DNA from: Thoreauomyces humboldtii
Lineage: Eukaryota > Chytridiomycota > Chytridiomycetes > Spizellomycetales > Powellomycetaceae
Reading direction: 5' to 3'
NCBI GenBank assembly: GCA_027596035.1
Contig: JADGJA010000274.1
Span: 1 to 26,531 of the forward strand
DNA length: 26,531 nucleotides
Shown here: in pieces, positions 9,782 through 19,460 of the stretch
Layout: every line of letters begins with the position of its first letter
Numbering within the stretch: position 1 is the stretch's first letter
The notes under the pieces: model-generated
What the model was told of the DNA's origin: nothing
What the model saw: only the letters and a program-made list of their open reading frames with translations
Databases searched by the model: none
Made by a program: the position numbers and the translations under genes

Positions 9782-10648
9782 ATGGAAACCGCCGTCGTCC
9801 TTCGTACCCCGCGTTTCGACCCTTCCTTTGGGCGGTTATCTCGCATGGAAGCTAGAGCTAGTGTGGCTCAACAAACCGAAACCCGCATGGAGGCTAGAGC
9901 TAGTGTGGTCGTCAAGCTCACGACTGAGCTTGAGGAGGCTACGAAGAAAGCGCAGGCGCTGCAATCGAAGCTAGCTGCCACTCAGCATGACTTGCAACAA
10001 GCCAAGTGCCAGGCTGAAATTCAGGCGATAGCAACACGAGCTCAGGCGCTAGTCTCTACCCGGATTGACCTCGAAAGGAAGTTCGCTGCCGCTCAAGCTG
10101 ACAAACGGCAGACCGAGCTGGAAGCCGAAAACGACGCTTTGGTTGCTGGGATTGCCGGAACCGAGGCCAAACTCAACGAGCTCAACGTCAAGCTTCTATC
10201 AATGGAAGCCCGCGACGGAAAGCACCAAGCTCTCATCGCAGATCTCGAAGACTCCTGCAACACTCTGATGGACGAACTCAGGGAAGCGCAGAGGAAAACG
10301 CTCGTCGCCGAACGGCTCCGCCGCGCTGAAGGTGACAAACTCGAGGATGCACGGCAAGAAGTGGACGGCTTGCGGGTTCACCTCCGGACTCTGCGGTCCC
10401 GGGACCCGCGGGACTGGACGGCCGAGCGAGTCGGTCGACCGCGGGATGCTTGTGAACAGGAACCGCCGCTCACGCAGATAGGACAGGCTCGCTCGACTGT
10501 CGACCGCGAGACGCCGAACGCCGACGACGTTTTAAACCGCGATGATGTAAAAGATCAGTTGACACTAAACTCACATCAAGAAGCGGACTCAAGTTCTGAC
10601 TCCGAGTCTGAAGTCGTCTACTATGAAGCGAAAGAAGACTACCGTTAA
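9782..10648 (+). CDS. Coiled-coil protein of unknown function (5' end uncertain)
   Basis: An open frame of 288 codons from ATG 9782. Residues of about 40-205 are a nearly uninterrupted coiled coil rich in Ala, Glu, Leu, Lys and Gln. The C-terminus is acidic and serine-rich (SSSDSESE) and probably disordered. No catalytic motif is visible. The same frame continues upstream of the ATG as coiled-coil sequence (about 9527-9706, for example AKLEDLAEQLRQKSADLVTA) but is crossed by an in-frame TAG at 9707-9709 and has no ATG upstream of it. A 78-nt intron (9660-9737, GTATCA...TCTAG, phase 1) would remove the stop. Alternatively the 5' part is broken and translation starts at 9782. The locus could be lineage-specific. 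The gene is real or recently real; its start is not settled. Confidence 0.55.
   Translation: METAVVLRTPRFDPSFGRLSRMEARASVAQQTETRMEARASVVVKLTTELEEATKKAQALQSKLAATQHDLQQAKCQAEIQAIATRAQALVSTRIDLERKFAAAQADKRQTELEAENDALVAGIAGTEAKLNELNVKLLSMEARDGKHQALIADLEDSCNTLMDELREAQRKTLVAERLRRAEGDKLEDARQEVDGLRVHLRTLRSRDPRDWTAERVGRPRDACEQEPPLTQIGQARSTVDRETPNADDVLNRDDVKDQLTLNSHQEADSSSDSESEVVYYEAKEDYR
9842..9908 (+). repeat. 25-nt direct duplication in the coiled-coil gene
   Basis: Two 25-nt copies (9842-9866 and 9884-9908) differ at one base and are spaced 42 nt apart start to start. They encode RMEARASV twice. The phase-preserving period suggests a recent in-frame duplication. Confidence 0.85.
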
Positions 10649-11225
10649 CGAGCAGTATAGATAGATAAATAGATATCTGGCACGGGTCGCCGAGAGGGCT
10701 GACAGCGGTTGCTTGATTCCTTGTTGATTTGGTACATTTACTCTGAAACGCACATAAGGACAAGTTTTTTAATATGTATTTAAGGATAACAATATATAGA
10801 CATGCAATTACTTCGTGATGAGCGCTACCTATTTCTCTACACAAAATACCATGAAGAAACTCAGTGTTTCCGAACGTACATTGCGCAACTGGGCAGATCG
10901 TGGCTGGATCGAAGTGGTTCGACGTATTGTTGCATACGCATAGCCCGAGTACCTGACGTCGTCCTTCTACGCCCACTCGTCTACATGTTGAGTATTCTGC
11001 AGGAGAGTAGTCGAATCGAGCCTTTATGTTCAAAAAGAAAACCTCCAGATGGTGTTATGTCCTCGTGGTAACGTACTGGAGAGGAGCAGGTTTTGCGGCG
11101 CACTCGAACGTCAACTGTCGGAAGCCTCCTCTGCCTGAAGGGCCTGAAGTCCGTCTCCTCAGGTCTCTGTGACTCTCAGAAGGGTGGACCATTGACGGAA
11201 ACCCAGGAATAGTACTTCTGACGAC
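10649..11225. other. Intergenic region, AT-rich with a diverged repeat copy
   Basis: These 577 bp separate two plus-strand genes. The segment 10730-10860 is notably AT-rich (ATATGTATTTAAGG, AATATATAG) and probably 3' untranslated or promoter sequence. A repeat shared with 12686-12736 lies at 10932-10981. No conserved open frame is seen. Confidence 0.6.
10932..10981 (+). repeat. Dispersed repeat, copy A
   Basis: Shares GCCCGAGT, CCTGACGT, TCCTT and CTCGTC in the same order and spacing with copy B at 12686-12736, at about 39 of 51 aligned positions. Both copies lie in intergenic sequence flanking the F-box gene. Confidence 0.6.
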
Positions 11226-12421
11226 ATGGCCGACGTTCAGGACGCACCTACCATCGCAGCCCCAGCCTGTCGCTGCGGCTCAACAGATCACAGACGCATC
11301 AACCACAGCTCCTGTCCGCTCAATCCGAAAAATTCTCACGCCCACGATCAGACCGCTCTCGAACCCAACGCATCACCCAAGAGCACAAAGCGACAGAAGA
11401 CAGGGGGAAAGAAGAAGAAGCAGCAGGTCCCAGAGCAGGAGGAAGAGAAGGAGGAGGTGGTGGTCGTGGACAAATCCTACAAGGATGGTCAGGCAGTGGT
11501 TATTGTCAACCTTCCCGACGAAACCCACCTCCATATCCTCCTCTATCTTAAACCTCTCGATGCACTGCGACTCGGACAGACATCCAGGATGTTTGCGAAT
11601 CTCGTTCAGACAAGGTATTGTACACCAATTCGCTAGCTTTTCACTGTGTGAAGCAAACTTACTGACGATTCGGTCTTCCAAACGACCGACAAAGTTCCCA
11701 CTGGTCGACGCTTCTCGAGAGCTACGACCTGAAAGTCCACGAGGAGGGAGCGCCGCGAGTCACCTTCGGCAAGGCCAAAACCCTTTACAGACTGAGCGAC
11801 GCCGACCTCGCTCAGATCCCCTTCAAGTCATGTCGCAACCCGTACTATCGATCCGCCGCTCCCATGAAACTCTACGACCGGGAACGCGTCCAACTCCTCT
11901 GTCTGGCAAAGTTCGGGGGTCCCAGAGGGGTGGCCGAGAAGCATGCAAAGTGCGAGATCGCGGCCGCCAAACGCAAGGTTACGATGAGCGGCAAGAAGCT
12001 CACGCGTGCCGAGGAGCTCGAGGATGCGCTGAAAGCCAGAGGATTGAAGCTTCGAGACGACTCGTCCCTCTGCCACGCCTTCATCCACGGTGGCGGTGAC
12101 CATCCACTCCCCATCCACGATGTCGTCGAGAGGATGATGGACATGCATCTGATCCACGAGCACTCCGTGTACGAGGAGCTGTCCAGCGACGCCCACGCCG
12201 AATGTCTCGACGATCCGGCCGGGTTCTGGCGGATGTGGGAAAGCGCGAAAGCGGATTGCGAGGACACGGCGAAAAGGCTTCTGCGACACGCTGAGAAAGA
12301 ATACGACGCTCTGCCTCAGGAGAAGAAGACGGCCAAGATCTGCGCTTGCGGCAGGCCGAGGCTCAGGAAGAGGATGGTCATGGGCAAGGCCTGGTTGAAC
12401 ATCTTACCGAATTCTGATTGA
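11226..12421 (+). CDS. F-box protein with N-terminal zinc knuckle and XPA C-terminal-like segment
   Basis: Likely substrate receptor of an SCF (Skp1-Cullin-F-box) ubiquitin ligase. Model: exons 11226-11614 and 11695-12421, giving 371 aa. Residues 15-30 form a Cys/His cluster (CRCGSTDHRRINHSSC) that could bind zinc. A basic linker with KKKKQQ and an acidic run follows. The F-box is at 93-130 (NLPDETHLHILLYLKPLDAL). Residues of about 153-225 resemble the XPA C-terminal domain: KAKTLYRLSDADL, RNPYYRSAAPMKLYDRE, a FGG turn and then a basic helix. Further on lie LTRAEELEDALKARGLKL and a His-rich loop. The intron (11615-11694, GTATTG...AAAG, branch ACTGAC) uses the only AG after the last in-frame stop. 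The substrate is unknown, and DNA contact is only suggested by the XPA similarity. Confidence 0.8.
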
Positions 12422-12840
12422 AACGTCGCAAACATCTGATTGCAGGGCATACATTGCAGGTGAGATGTCTGATAGACTAACTAAAGGATCGGATGGCGGG
12501 TGCGCTGATCTATATTTCTGTGCTGTGAATTGCAGGAACTGGAAACCGATCATCGAAAACAAGTCACGTTTTGGCAAGACTGAAGCCACATTGGTGATAA
12601 CGGGGTAGCGTACGGGAACGATGTAGTTCGAAGCCTAGCTGCTTCAAACGTGCAACTTCTGTTACAACATGCTCCAAAATCTGATGTATACGCAAAAGCC
12701 CGAGTCCCTGACGTTTTCCTTTTGAGCCCGCTCGTCCCTATCCCTCCTCTCGTTGTTACGATTTTTCCTTCCCCTCCGGTGATACAGCTGGTAACGCCGA
12801 TCCGTATGTACACTAGGAAGATATGCCTGCATGGACATCC
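12422..12840. other. Intergenic region between convergent F-box and WDR53 genes
   Basis: These 419 bp hold the two 3' ends and repeat copy B (12686-12736). There is a T/C-rich stretch at 12710-12780. I see no conserved reading frame. Confidence 0.6.
12686..12736 (+). repeat. Dispersed repeat, copy B
   Basis: Diverged copy of 10932-10981 in the same orientation. The best-conserved blocks are GCCCGAGT, CCTGACGT and CTCGTC. The surrounding sequence does not align obviously, so the shared unit appears to be about 50 nt or a fragment of a larger lost element. Confidence 0.6.
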
Positions 12841-14254
12841 TCAAACATTCAACTCGTACACTTCGATGTCATCCGGCGAAGACATTTTCCCCTGCGTGCC
12901 GTTTCCGTATCCGCTTCCGAGTGCTCCTCCCACTGCAACGGTAGCTGTTGCCGATGAGGCCCGAAACGCGGTGATGGCCAAACAGTTGATCTTGCGACCG
13001 ACTTGGATCTGAGCCAAAGGCGGTCGTAACGACGCGACAGCGTCGCCATCGTAGTTGGAGGATGTCGATGGTGCTGGTTCCTGCGCTAGGTCCCACGACA
13101 CAAGCGATCCGTCCAACCCCCCAGATATCAGACGAGTCTCGCCGACGGATGCACTGCGAATGAAACAGAAATCAGGTTTCCACGACGAGAGGCCCGCGAC
13201 TCAATACGACCGAAAAACCGATCGACTCACAGCGCCGTAACAGCCCACGTATGCGTCCCGCTCATCCTCGTCGTCACTCCCCACGCGCCGTCTCGCAATC
13301 CCAAGACGGCGACCGATCCATCGCCCAACCCCGCCGCGACCGCGCGCTGGGACACCACGTTCACGGCGTGCACGAAAGGAGGATTGACGGTCTGCGGTGC
13401 CGGCACCGTCTCCGGGGATCCCATCTCGAAGTCATCCACCACGCATCCTCGCGAGAAATCCCAGCGTCGAAGCGAGCAGTCCATCCCCCCGCTCCAGAGT
13501 TCCCAGGGTTTCGTCGGATGGAACTGGACGGACGTTGCGAGCTGGATTGATCGGTCAGAACACACGACGAGGGAATGGTCATGGAAAAACTGATGCTGAA
13601 TTTTACATTGTCGTGATTGGACCGCAGTCTCTTGAAGGGCCGTCCAGTCCGCAGATCCGTGACCAGGATGGCTCCGCTGTCATCGGCAGACGCCAGGAAG
13701 GTGCCACGAGCGTTCACAGCGACCTGATTGATGTCGTCCGACGCTCCTGCCCCGACTTGGGTCGAAGATGTCAAGACCGCTGGTTCTCCCGCTCGAAGGT
13801 CAAAGAGACGGACCTGATGGGGAAGATAGATTGCATCGGCATTGGGCATGGGAGCAGCAATGATTTGCCAAAAAGCAAGCGATCGTTCTTTTACCTGTCG
13901 CCCGACTCCTACGTACAGCATCTGACCTCCAGTTCCCCAAGCGACGCTCGCCACGTCAGAGTCAGCTCCACAGCGTAGTCCGCGCACGCACTTGGCGGTC
14001 GTGAGGTCCCTTCGATGACGAAGAACAACAGCCTTCAGCGAGCTGTTGAGCCAACTTTTCCCTCGAGCTCCTTTGGCCGATCTCGCCTTCCAACTTTTTT
14101 CCTCACCGCCCTACCATATGCGAGCAGAGCCGTCCTCAGCGCCCGAAGCGAGGAGCCTGCTGGAGGATGTCCCTTCCGTTGGCGATGCAGCGAGGGAGAG
14201 TACCTGCCCCTTGTGTCCTCTTAGGACGAGGGCTGGTGGCTGAGGTACTGTCAT
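12841..14254 (-). CDS. WDR53: WD40-repeat protein, WDR53-type
   Basis: Predicted beta-propeller scaffold. In animals WDR53 is listed among DDB1-CUL4-associated factors (family knowledge). Model: exons 14254-14115, 14009-13895, 13813-13607, 13541-13231 and 13153-12841, giving 361 aa, close to the roughly 358 aa of human WDR53. Blade signatures in order: LRGHKGQVLSLAASP with SGAEDGSARIWDL (joined across intron 1), GVGRQVRLFDLRAG (joined across intron 2), LASADDSGAILVTDLRTG, LRSNHDNLATSVQFHP with WSGGMDCSLRRWDFSRG, then HTWAVTAL and ISGGLDGSLVSWDLA. WDxR-like endings occur as FDLR and TDLR. Introns are 105, 81, 65 and 77 nt; the second is stop-free in frame. All splices restore the blade pattern. 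The gene is convergent with the F-box gene. Confidence 0.87.
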
Positions 14255-15432
14255 TGTTCACTTTTGGAATTTCTCACAGCAACCAGGTGCAGTGTACAAA
14301 AAAAAGGGGGAATGATGGAAAACGGGAAGAAATTCTGGGGAGCGGCCCTCATTTGGCCCAGTGGCACCCCCCGTCCCCCTACCGTATTAGCGCTGGCTCT
14401 GTGTGGGTGGGCTGACCTTGGATTCCGGACGACGGTGGGCCACGGGGGCGTTGACCTTGGGGGAGAGTATCGAGCGAAGGAGCCTCCTGTCCTGCTGATT
14501 TCAACAGGAGGTCCAGTCCTCTCGGACCGAGAGCCTCCCCCTCCCGGCCCAACCCCACTTCACTCCCTCAGACTCGTTTCCCTCGAGCATGCCGCACGGG
14601 CACCTCTGCACGCGACGAGTGTGGCTTGTTCTTTCTCGAGTCTCACAAAGGCCAAGCAAGTGGTGCTCAGCCTGGCACGGAGCAAGCACCGTCTTCCATG
14701 AGGACATCCGAGAGGTTCCAGCATGGCAATGTTGTACACGGTAGCCTCAATAAGGGGGGGAAAGCTTAATTGTTGGGAGAGCGCAGGGGCGAACGAAGAG
14801 CCGCTCCGCCGTGTCGGGTCAAGAGATCTTACCTGTGGACCGAAAGCCTTTCCAAACTCCGACTTCACCAGACTCGGCCGAGACGAGGCTTTGGGGACGG
14901 ACGGAGGGTGGCATGGAGGCGTCTTCCTGGAAGGAGATCATCGGTCTCGCGTAGCACCGAACCCAAGAATTTTCCTGATTGGGAAAGGGAATGAAAAGGG
15001 GAAGAAGAGAGAACCCACCGGTATCATGAAACCTCGCACATGGGACTGGAGTAGTGTGATGCCCCCTTTCCGCCGAATTCAACCGCCGTTCTGTTTTGAG
15101 CACTTGTTTATAGGGGGTTTATATGAATAGCACGAAGGGGTTGCGACGTCTCGACCCCACCTATACTACTTTTACTCTGTGATAAAGCTCTCTCTGTGGG
15201 GCCTCTTCTCTTATTCCCGCTGCGCTCACGCTCTCCGTCTCGAGACTCGTCGCTCGGGTCCCTCGACACTCCACTCCACGCGGGTCCCTTGTCACACCAC
15301 CCTCCTGTTCTCCTGCTTCCCGTCGTTGCTCCTTACCAGTTGAATCTCCCTTGAAGACCCGTTGGCTCGTCGTCTTGCGCGCCCCCGTCCCGCTCTCCCC
15401 AACCCAGTTGACTTGAAAGTTCACCTTCGAGG
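14255..15432. promoter_or_regulatory. Divergent promoter region between WDR53 and the GPCR
   Basis: About 1.2 kb with no supported gene. TATA-like sequences for the plus-strand gene occur at about 15105-15125 (TTTATAG, TTTATATGA). From about 15180 to 15430 the plus strand is strongly C/T-rich, typical of a fungal 5' leader. Short open frames in the middle show no family pattern. Confidence 0.55.
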
Positions 15433-16596
15433 ATGGGCTTCACCCCGCAACAGTACCTTGCGCTCGAGTGGATCGCTCGAGGCTCGGCGACCCTCTCCTT
15501 CTTCGGCATCCTGGCCATCTTCGGCTTCTTCATCTTCAATCCGCAATCGGCGCGGAACCCCACCGCCCGTCTCATCATCTTCATGGCCGTCGGCGACGGT
15601 CTTTCGGCCTTCGCAAAGTTCCTCGGTCGATGGCCCTTGAACAACGGGCCCGACGGAGCCATCTGCCAGGCTCAGGCCGCCATCATGCAGGAAGGAGATC
15701 TGTCCTCCCTCACATGGACTGCCATCCTCGCATACAACCTGCTCCTCGTCGTCTTCTTCAAGGGACGGACCGACACGGTTCGGAGAAACGAGATCCCGCT
15801 CGCCATCTTTGCTTTCGGATGGCCTCTCATCTTTGCCATCGTCCCGCTCTTCATCACGGGCAGTGCCGGAAAAATCTACGGTGACTCCAACATGTAAGTT
15901 GCACCAAGGTCTGCGATGGCAAGCATAGCACATCATGCTCACCAGCTCCTTTTTCCAATTAGTTGGTGCTGGGTGAAGTCTGACTATCCGGCATACTCGA
16001 TCGGCATGTTCTACGCGGTTCTCTGGTGCGTGTTCCTCTTCAACATCGTCGCCTACATCCTCGTCGGTCGCGTCATCTGGAACTCGCACAAGGACTTGAC
16101 CATCTCCACCGCTCGCGTCAACCCGACGCTCAGCCGCTACCGTCTCGCCTTCGCCCGAACGGCCCTCGTCTACATCACCGCCTTCCTGATCGTCTGGACT
16201 CCATCCAACCTCAACCGTTTCTACGCCCTCGCCACCGGCAGCCCGCTCTTCATCTTCTCCCTCCTCCAGACCATCATGTCGCCCATGCGAGGGTTCGTCA
16301 ACTTCCTCGCCTACTTCTGGATCTACAAGACCCAGCAAGCCTCCAAGAACGGCTCGGAGCAGTCGCAGAGTCGAAGCACGGGGTACAAGTCGTCGAGGCC
16401 GGGTGGGATCAATCGATCGGGAGACACGATCTACTCCCCGAACTCGATGTCACCCATGACCGACATGCCACCTTACAGCATCTTCGACGTGGATCATCAC
16501 CAGAGGTTGCCTGACATCCCCATGGCCGACGCGACTCCTTCGTGGGACGTCAGACCTACTTCTCCGCCTCCCGCTGCTCAGGGTGGAAGGTACTAG
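15433..16596 (+). CDS. Seven-transmembrane G-protein-coupled receptor, cAMP-receptor-like
   Basis: Predicted plasma-membrane receptor. Model: exons 15433-15893 and 15963-16596, giving 364 aa. Hydrophobic segments fit seven helices, roughly at residues 17-37, 46-66, 87-107, 121-142, 165-190, 219-242 and 246-268. Family-like sequence includes DGLSAFAKFLGR after TM2, ICQAQAAIMQ before TM3, WCWVKSDYPAYSIGMFYAV leading into TM5 and VWTPSNLNRF at the end of TM6, which fit the Dictyostelium cAR-like class. The Cys of ICQAQ and the Cys of WCW could form the usual extracellular disulfide. The C-tail is Ser/Pro/Gly-rich (SQSRSTGYKSSRP), as in receptors regulated by phosphorylation. The intron is 69 nt (GTAAGT...ATTAG). 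The ligand is not known; nutrient or pheromone sensing cannot be told apart here. Confidence 0.85.
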
Positions 16597-17313
16597 AGTC
16601 AAGAGACAAGACACACATCCTCCCTATTCACTCCCTTTCACTTGTGAAATGGCGTAAGACCTTTTCCCCCCGTACTTGCGCTGGCGCAGAACATCCCTCA
16701 CAACCCTCACATACTCCCCACATGTGCCCGCCTTTCTTTTTATACCTCCCCACATCTTTTGCGCACAGACCTTTTTTATCATAAGTTTTCTTTTGTTTTG
16801 TTATATACACTGATTCAATCATCATGCCTTGAAATTGAAAGACAACTTCGATTTGGCCACACCATGGTTTACCCACCCCTGGTGTCCACTCTCCTTTACG
16901 CTTTCACAGCCTCACAAACGCCCGCATTCTCTTCATAAAGGCCTCTTCATCATAAGTTCCCCGGTCTTATCCTGTGCACCGATTGAAATCGCGCGCACCA
17001 CCACCCCCCCTTCTCTAATATCAGTTCAGTCCATCGGACGTTTTCGATAGACCACGGCATGAACAGCAACCAAGAAAGAGGAGGGGCCGAACGACGACAG
17101 GACACACACACGGAGACATGTCCGAATCGTTCGGTCTCACCTTGCCGCAGGCGGGGCCAGCGGTCACCTCGACGACCGCTAGGCTGAACTGCTCAACTTA
17201 GACATGGCCAATACACCTCATACTGCAGTCATATACCCGCACTCCTGCTGCGACTCTTTGGTGAGACTTCCGCATCCCTGTCGTTCTCAGTGCAACCAAT
17301 CATCGACGTCACC
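16597..17313. other. Intergenic region between GPCR and PH-domain locus
   Basis: These 717 bp hold the GPCR 3' region (T-rich, with TTTTATCATAAGTTTTC and TTATATACACTGATTC near 16770-16820) and the upstream region of the next gene. A short ATCATAAGTT motif occurs twice (about 16778 and 16948). No supported reading frame. Confidence 0.6.
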
Positions 17314-18671
17314 ATGGTCTCGCCGCTCCTTCTTTACGCAATCATAGCCCCCGACGATGTGCCAAGTCAATCAGGATGCGCCGCCGTCCCGTACAAGGCT
17401 TTCAGCATTGCTCTCGCAAATCCCAATCTCCCCCTCGCAGCCCTCACCACCATTGTATGCGAGCGTCTTGGCATTCCATGTGTAGCTTTCGGTCCCCGTT
17501 CCTGCACGATCTTCAGGCTGGACGAAGCCGTGCATTGCTCGGATCCGAGACTGCTGGATGCAACGAAAGATCCCGCCGAGGTCTTCCCTCTCACGGTGTT
17601 GCCCGAATCCATGCAAACGTTAGCCGACTGAATTCCGGCCCTTTTCATCGCCAATCCGACACACGTCCCACACCTGCTCATCAAAGCTCCCAAGGATGTT
17701 GCGTCGGACCATGCACGCACAGATGCACAGGAAAAGGCACTGAACCGACAGTCGACCATCTCGGAGCTGCCGCCAGCTTACAGCCTTCAAGCGAGCATAG
17801 CGCCACCGCCTCCACCACGTCGAAGCTCCCAGAACGCAGCGACCGTCTTTCGAGTCAACGTTCCGGCTCCGGCGTACTCCAGCTTGGACCCGGTCGTACG
17901 TAACGGCCACCCTTACCTTCCCCCACACATTGAACGAAAGCTAGGGTCGGGTCAGCACCTTGCATCGCGACTATCACCGGTCCTTGTTCCGCCCATCCGC
18001 ATGGACCCAACCCAGGTCATCTCCCCGAGAATGTCCTACCACAGCAGGGAGAGCACCGGTAGTGTCAACAGCAGCGGCAGCGCCGCAGAGAATCACGATT
18101 GCTCAGACCCGAACCTCAGATCGGCACCTGGGTTTGACGGACTGGCTAGGGGAATGGTCGTCGATGATTCAGGTGCCAGAAGGCTCGGACATCTTTCCAA
18201 CTTACCGGGTGCAAAGTGCGGCTACATGTCTCGGCAGACGGTGGGGGTGCTCTCTGGCACAAATTGGAAACCCCGGTACTACTGCCTTGCGGAAGGAGTT
18301 CTGTTCTGCTTCAAGACGGCCGAACCGGCGCAAACTCCAAACTCGTTCCCGTATCGAGTACCGATCTTATCGACGACTCGGGTCAGAGTTGGGGACACGG
18401 ATTTCGGAGTCTTGGAGGTCTGCGGGGTTGACGGCGCTAGCAAAGCAAAGCGACGGAAAGGGCCTGGATCTTGCAGTGCAAGAGTATCCCCGTCATGAAG
18501 GACTGGTTGGCCGCCTTCGAGAGAGCGATCGCCGAAGCTGATAACAAGGATTATCCGGCCGCCGGTCCGACTCCAGGTGTCTCCGCACAGTACCATACCG
18601 GCAAGCCATCCGCTCAGGAAGTCGCGTATCTTATGGCGTTATCACGCACTTGTTATGGCGTTATCTCTTAG
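17314..18671 (+). CDS. PH-domain protein locus with interrupted reading frame
   Basis: A PH domain is recognisable at about 18210-18540: CGYMSRQTVGVLSGTNWKPR, YYCLAEGVLFCF, TRVRVGDTDFGVLEV, then in another frame RAWILQCKSIPVMKDWLAAF. Upstream, 17314-17628 encodes a compact hydrophobic region (KAFSIALANPNLPLAALTTI, SCTIFRLDEA) followed by a Pro/Ser-rich linker (SELPPAYSLQ). The first ATG (CACCATGG) is strong. The frame is crossed by a TGA at 17629-17631 and shifts inside the PH domain near 18440. A spliced model is possible: 17314-17595, 17695-18387 and 18441-18671, giving 401 aa. It uses a weak GTGTTG donor and a 53-nt intron that removes a PH strand. Otherwise the locus carries two lesions or sequence errors. 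PH domains bind phosphoinositides, so a membrane-linked role is likely if the gene is functional. Confidence 0.5.
18631..18665 (+). repeat. 13-nt direct repeat at the end of the PH locus
   Basis: TTATGGCGTTATC occurs at 18631-18643 and again at 18653-18665, with 9 nt between. It sits just before the stop of the last open frame, after the PH helix. Confidence 0.8.
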
Positions 18672-19460
18672 GTTAGGACATAAAGACAGCACAGGCTATC
18701 CTCGCCGTGATTTGTATATTTGGGAAAGTGGGGCAGAGAAGGTGTTGACGTTGCCTTGAACGATCAGATCTGAGTGAGCAGCCATGTCTTGCCGCTTTCT
18801 CTTTACTTCGCCGAGGCATCCCGGTTCACCGATCCGTCAGGCTTTTTTCCAATGTTCTGTCACAGGTTGCGACGGTTGACGCGAGGCCTCGGGGGGCAGA
18901 GAGGGCTTCGCATAGGCCAAAGGAGCGCGGGGCCCCGACGATGCAAGATTTGAAGCGCCCCAAAGATCCCTTCGTTCTTCAGGTCGGAAAGCGCATGAAA
19001 GCGCATGAAGGAAACGCGATCGAATCGAAGTGGGGGCTATCGAAGCTGTTAGGTACACACAGCGTGAAGGGTACAAACTCTCTGGATCGGGCGCTGGCAG
19101 CGCATCGAATACCAGCAGGCACTTTCCCTGACGGGCACGATGCAAGGACTACACAGGGGAAACCAGGAAAATCCAAAACACGATGAATGACCAAACAAAG
19201 CTCTTTCGAATTTTTTCGACAAAACCACAACACGAAAAAAAGGGGGGTGGTCGGCCGAGCTTGCAGTCAGTAGTAGATCAGGGAAGTGCAGACTTTATGT
19301 GAGAGCGCAGTTGTTGAATATGTATGGCGGGGGGGAGGGAGAAGAGAAAGGGTGGGATGCTTAAAGGTGGTGGGCAGAGACAAAAAAAAAGAAAAGCAGC
19401 GGAACGGGAAGGAAAAAAAAGGGTGAAGAAGGGGTCAGGAACGGAACGAAAGGACGGTGA
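18672..19460. other. Intergenic region between convergent PH and eIF4G genes
   Basis: These 789 bp contain no supported gene. A short tandem repeat (GAAAGCGCAT twice) lies at about 18986-19008. From 19324 to 19456 the plus strand is strongly purine-rich with A runs. This is the eIF4G 3' untranslated side, so the transcript would be pyrimidine-rich there. Confidence 0.6.

Noticed and set aside
9760..9785. GGTTCGAACC resembling a tRNA B box
   Set aside because: No A box or cloverleaf can be drawn upstream, and the bases lie inside the coiled-coil reading frame.
15421..16338. A 305-codon open frame antisense to the GPCR
   Set aside because: Acidic, low-complexity translation with no recognisable domain; it mirrors the GC-rich third positions of the receptor gene.
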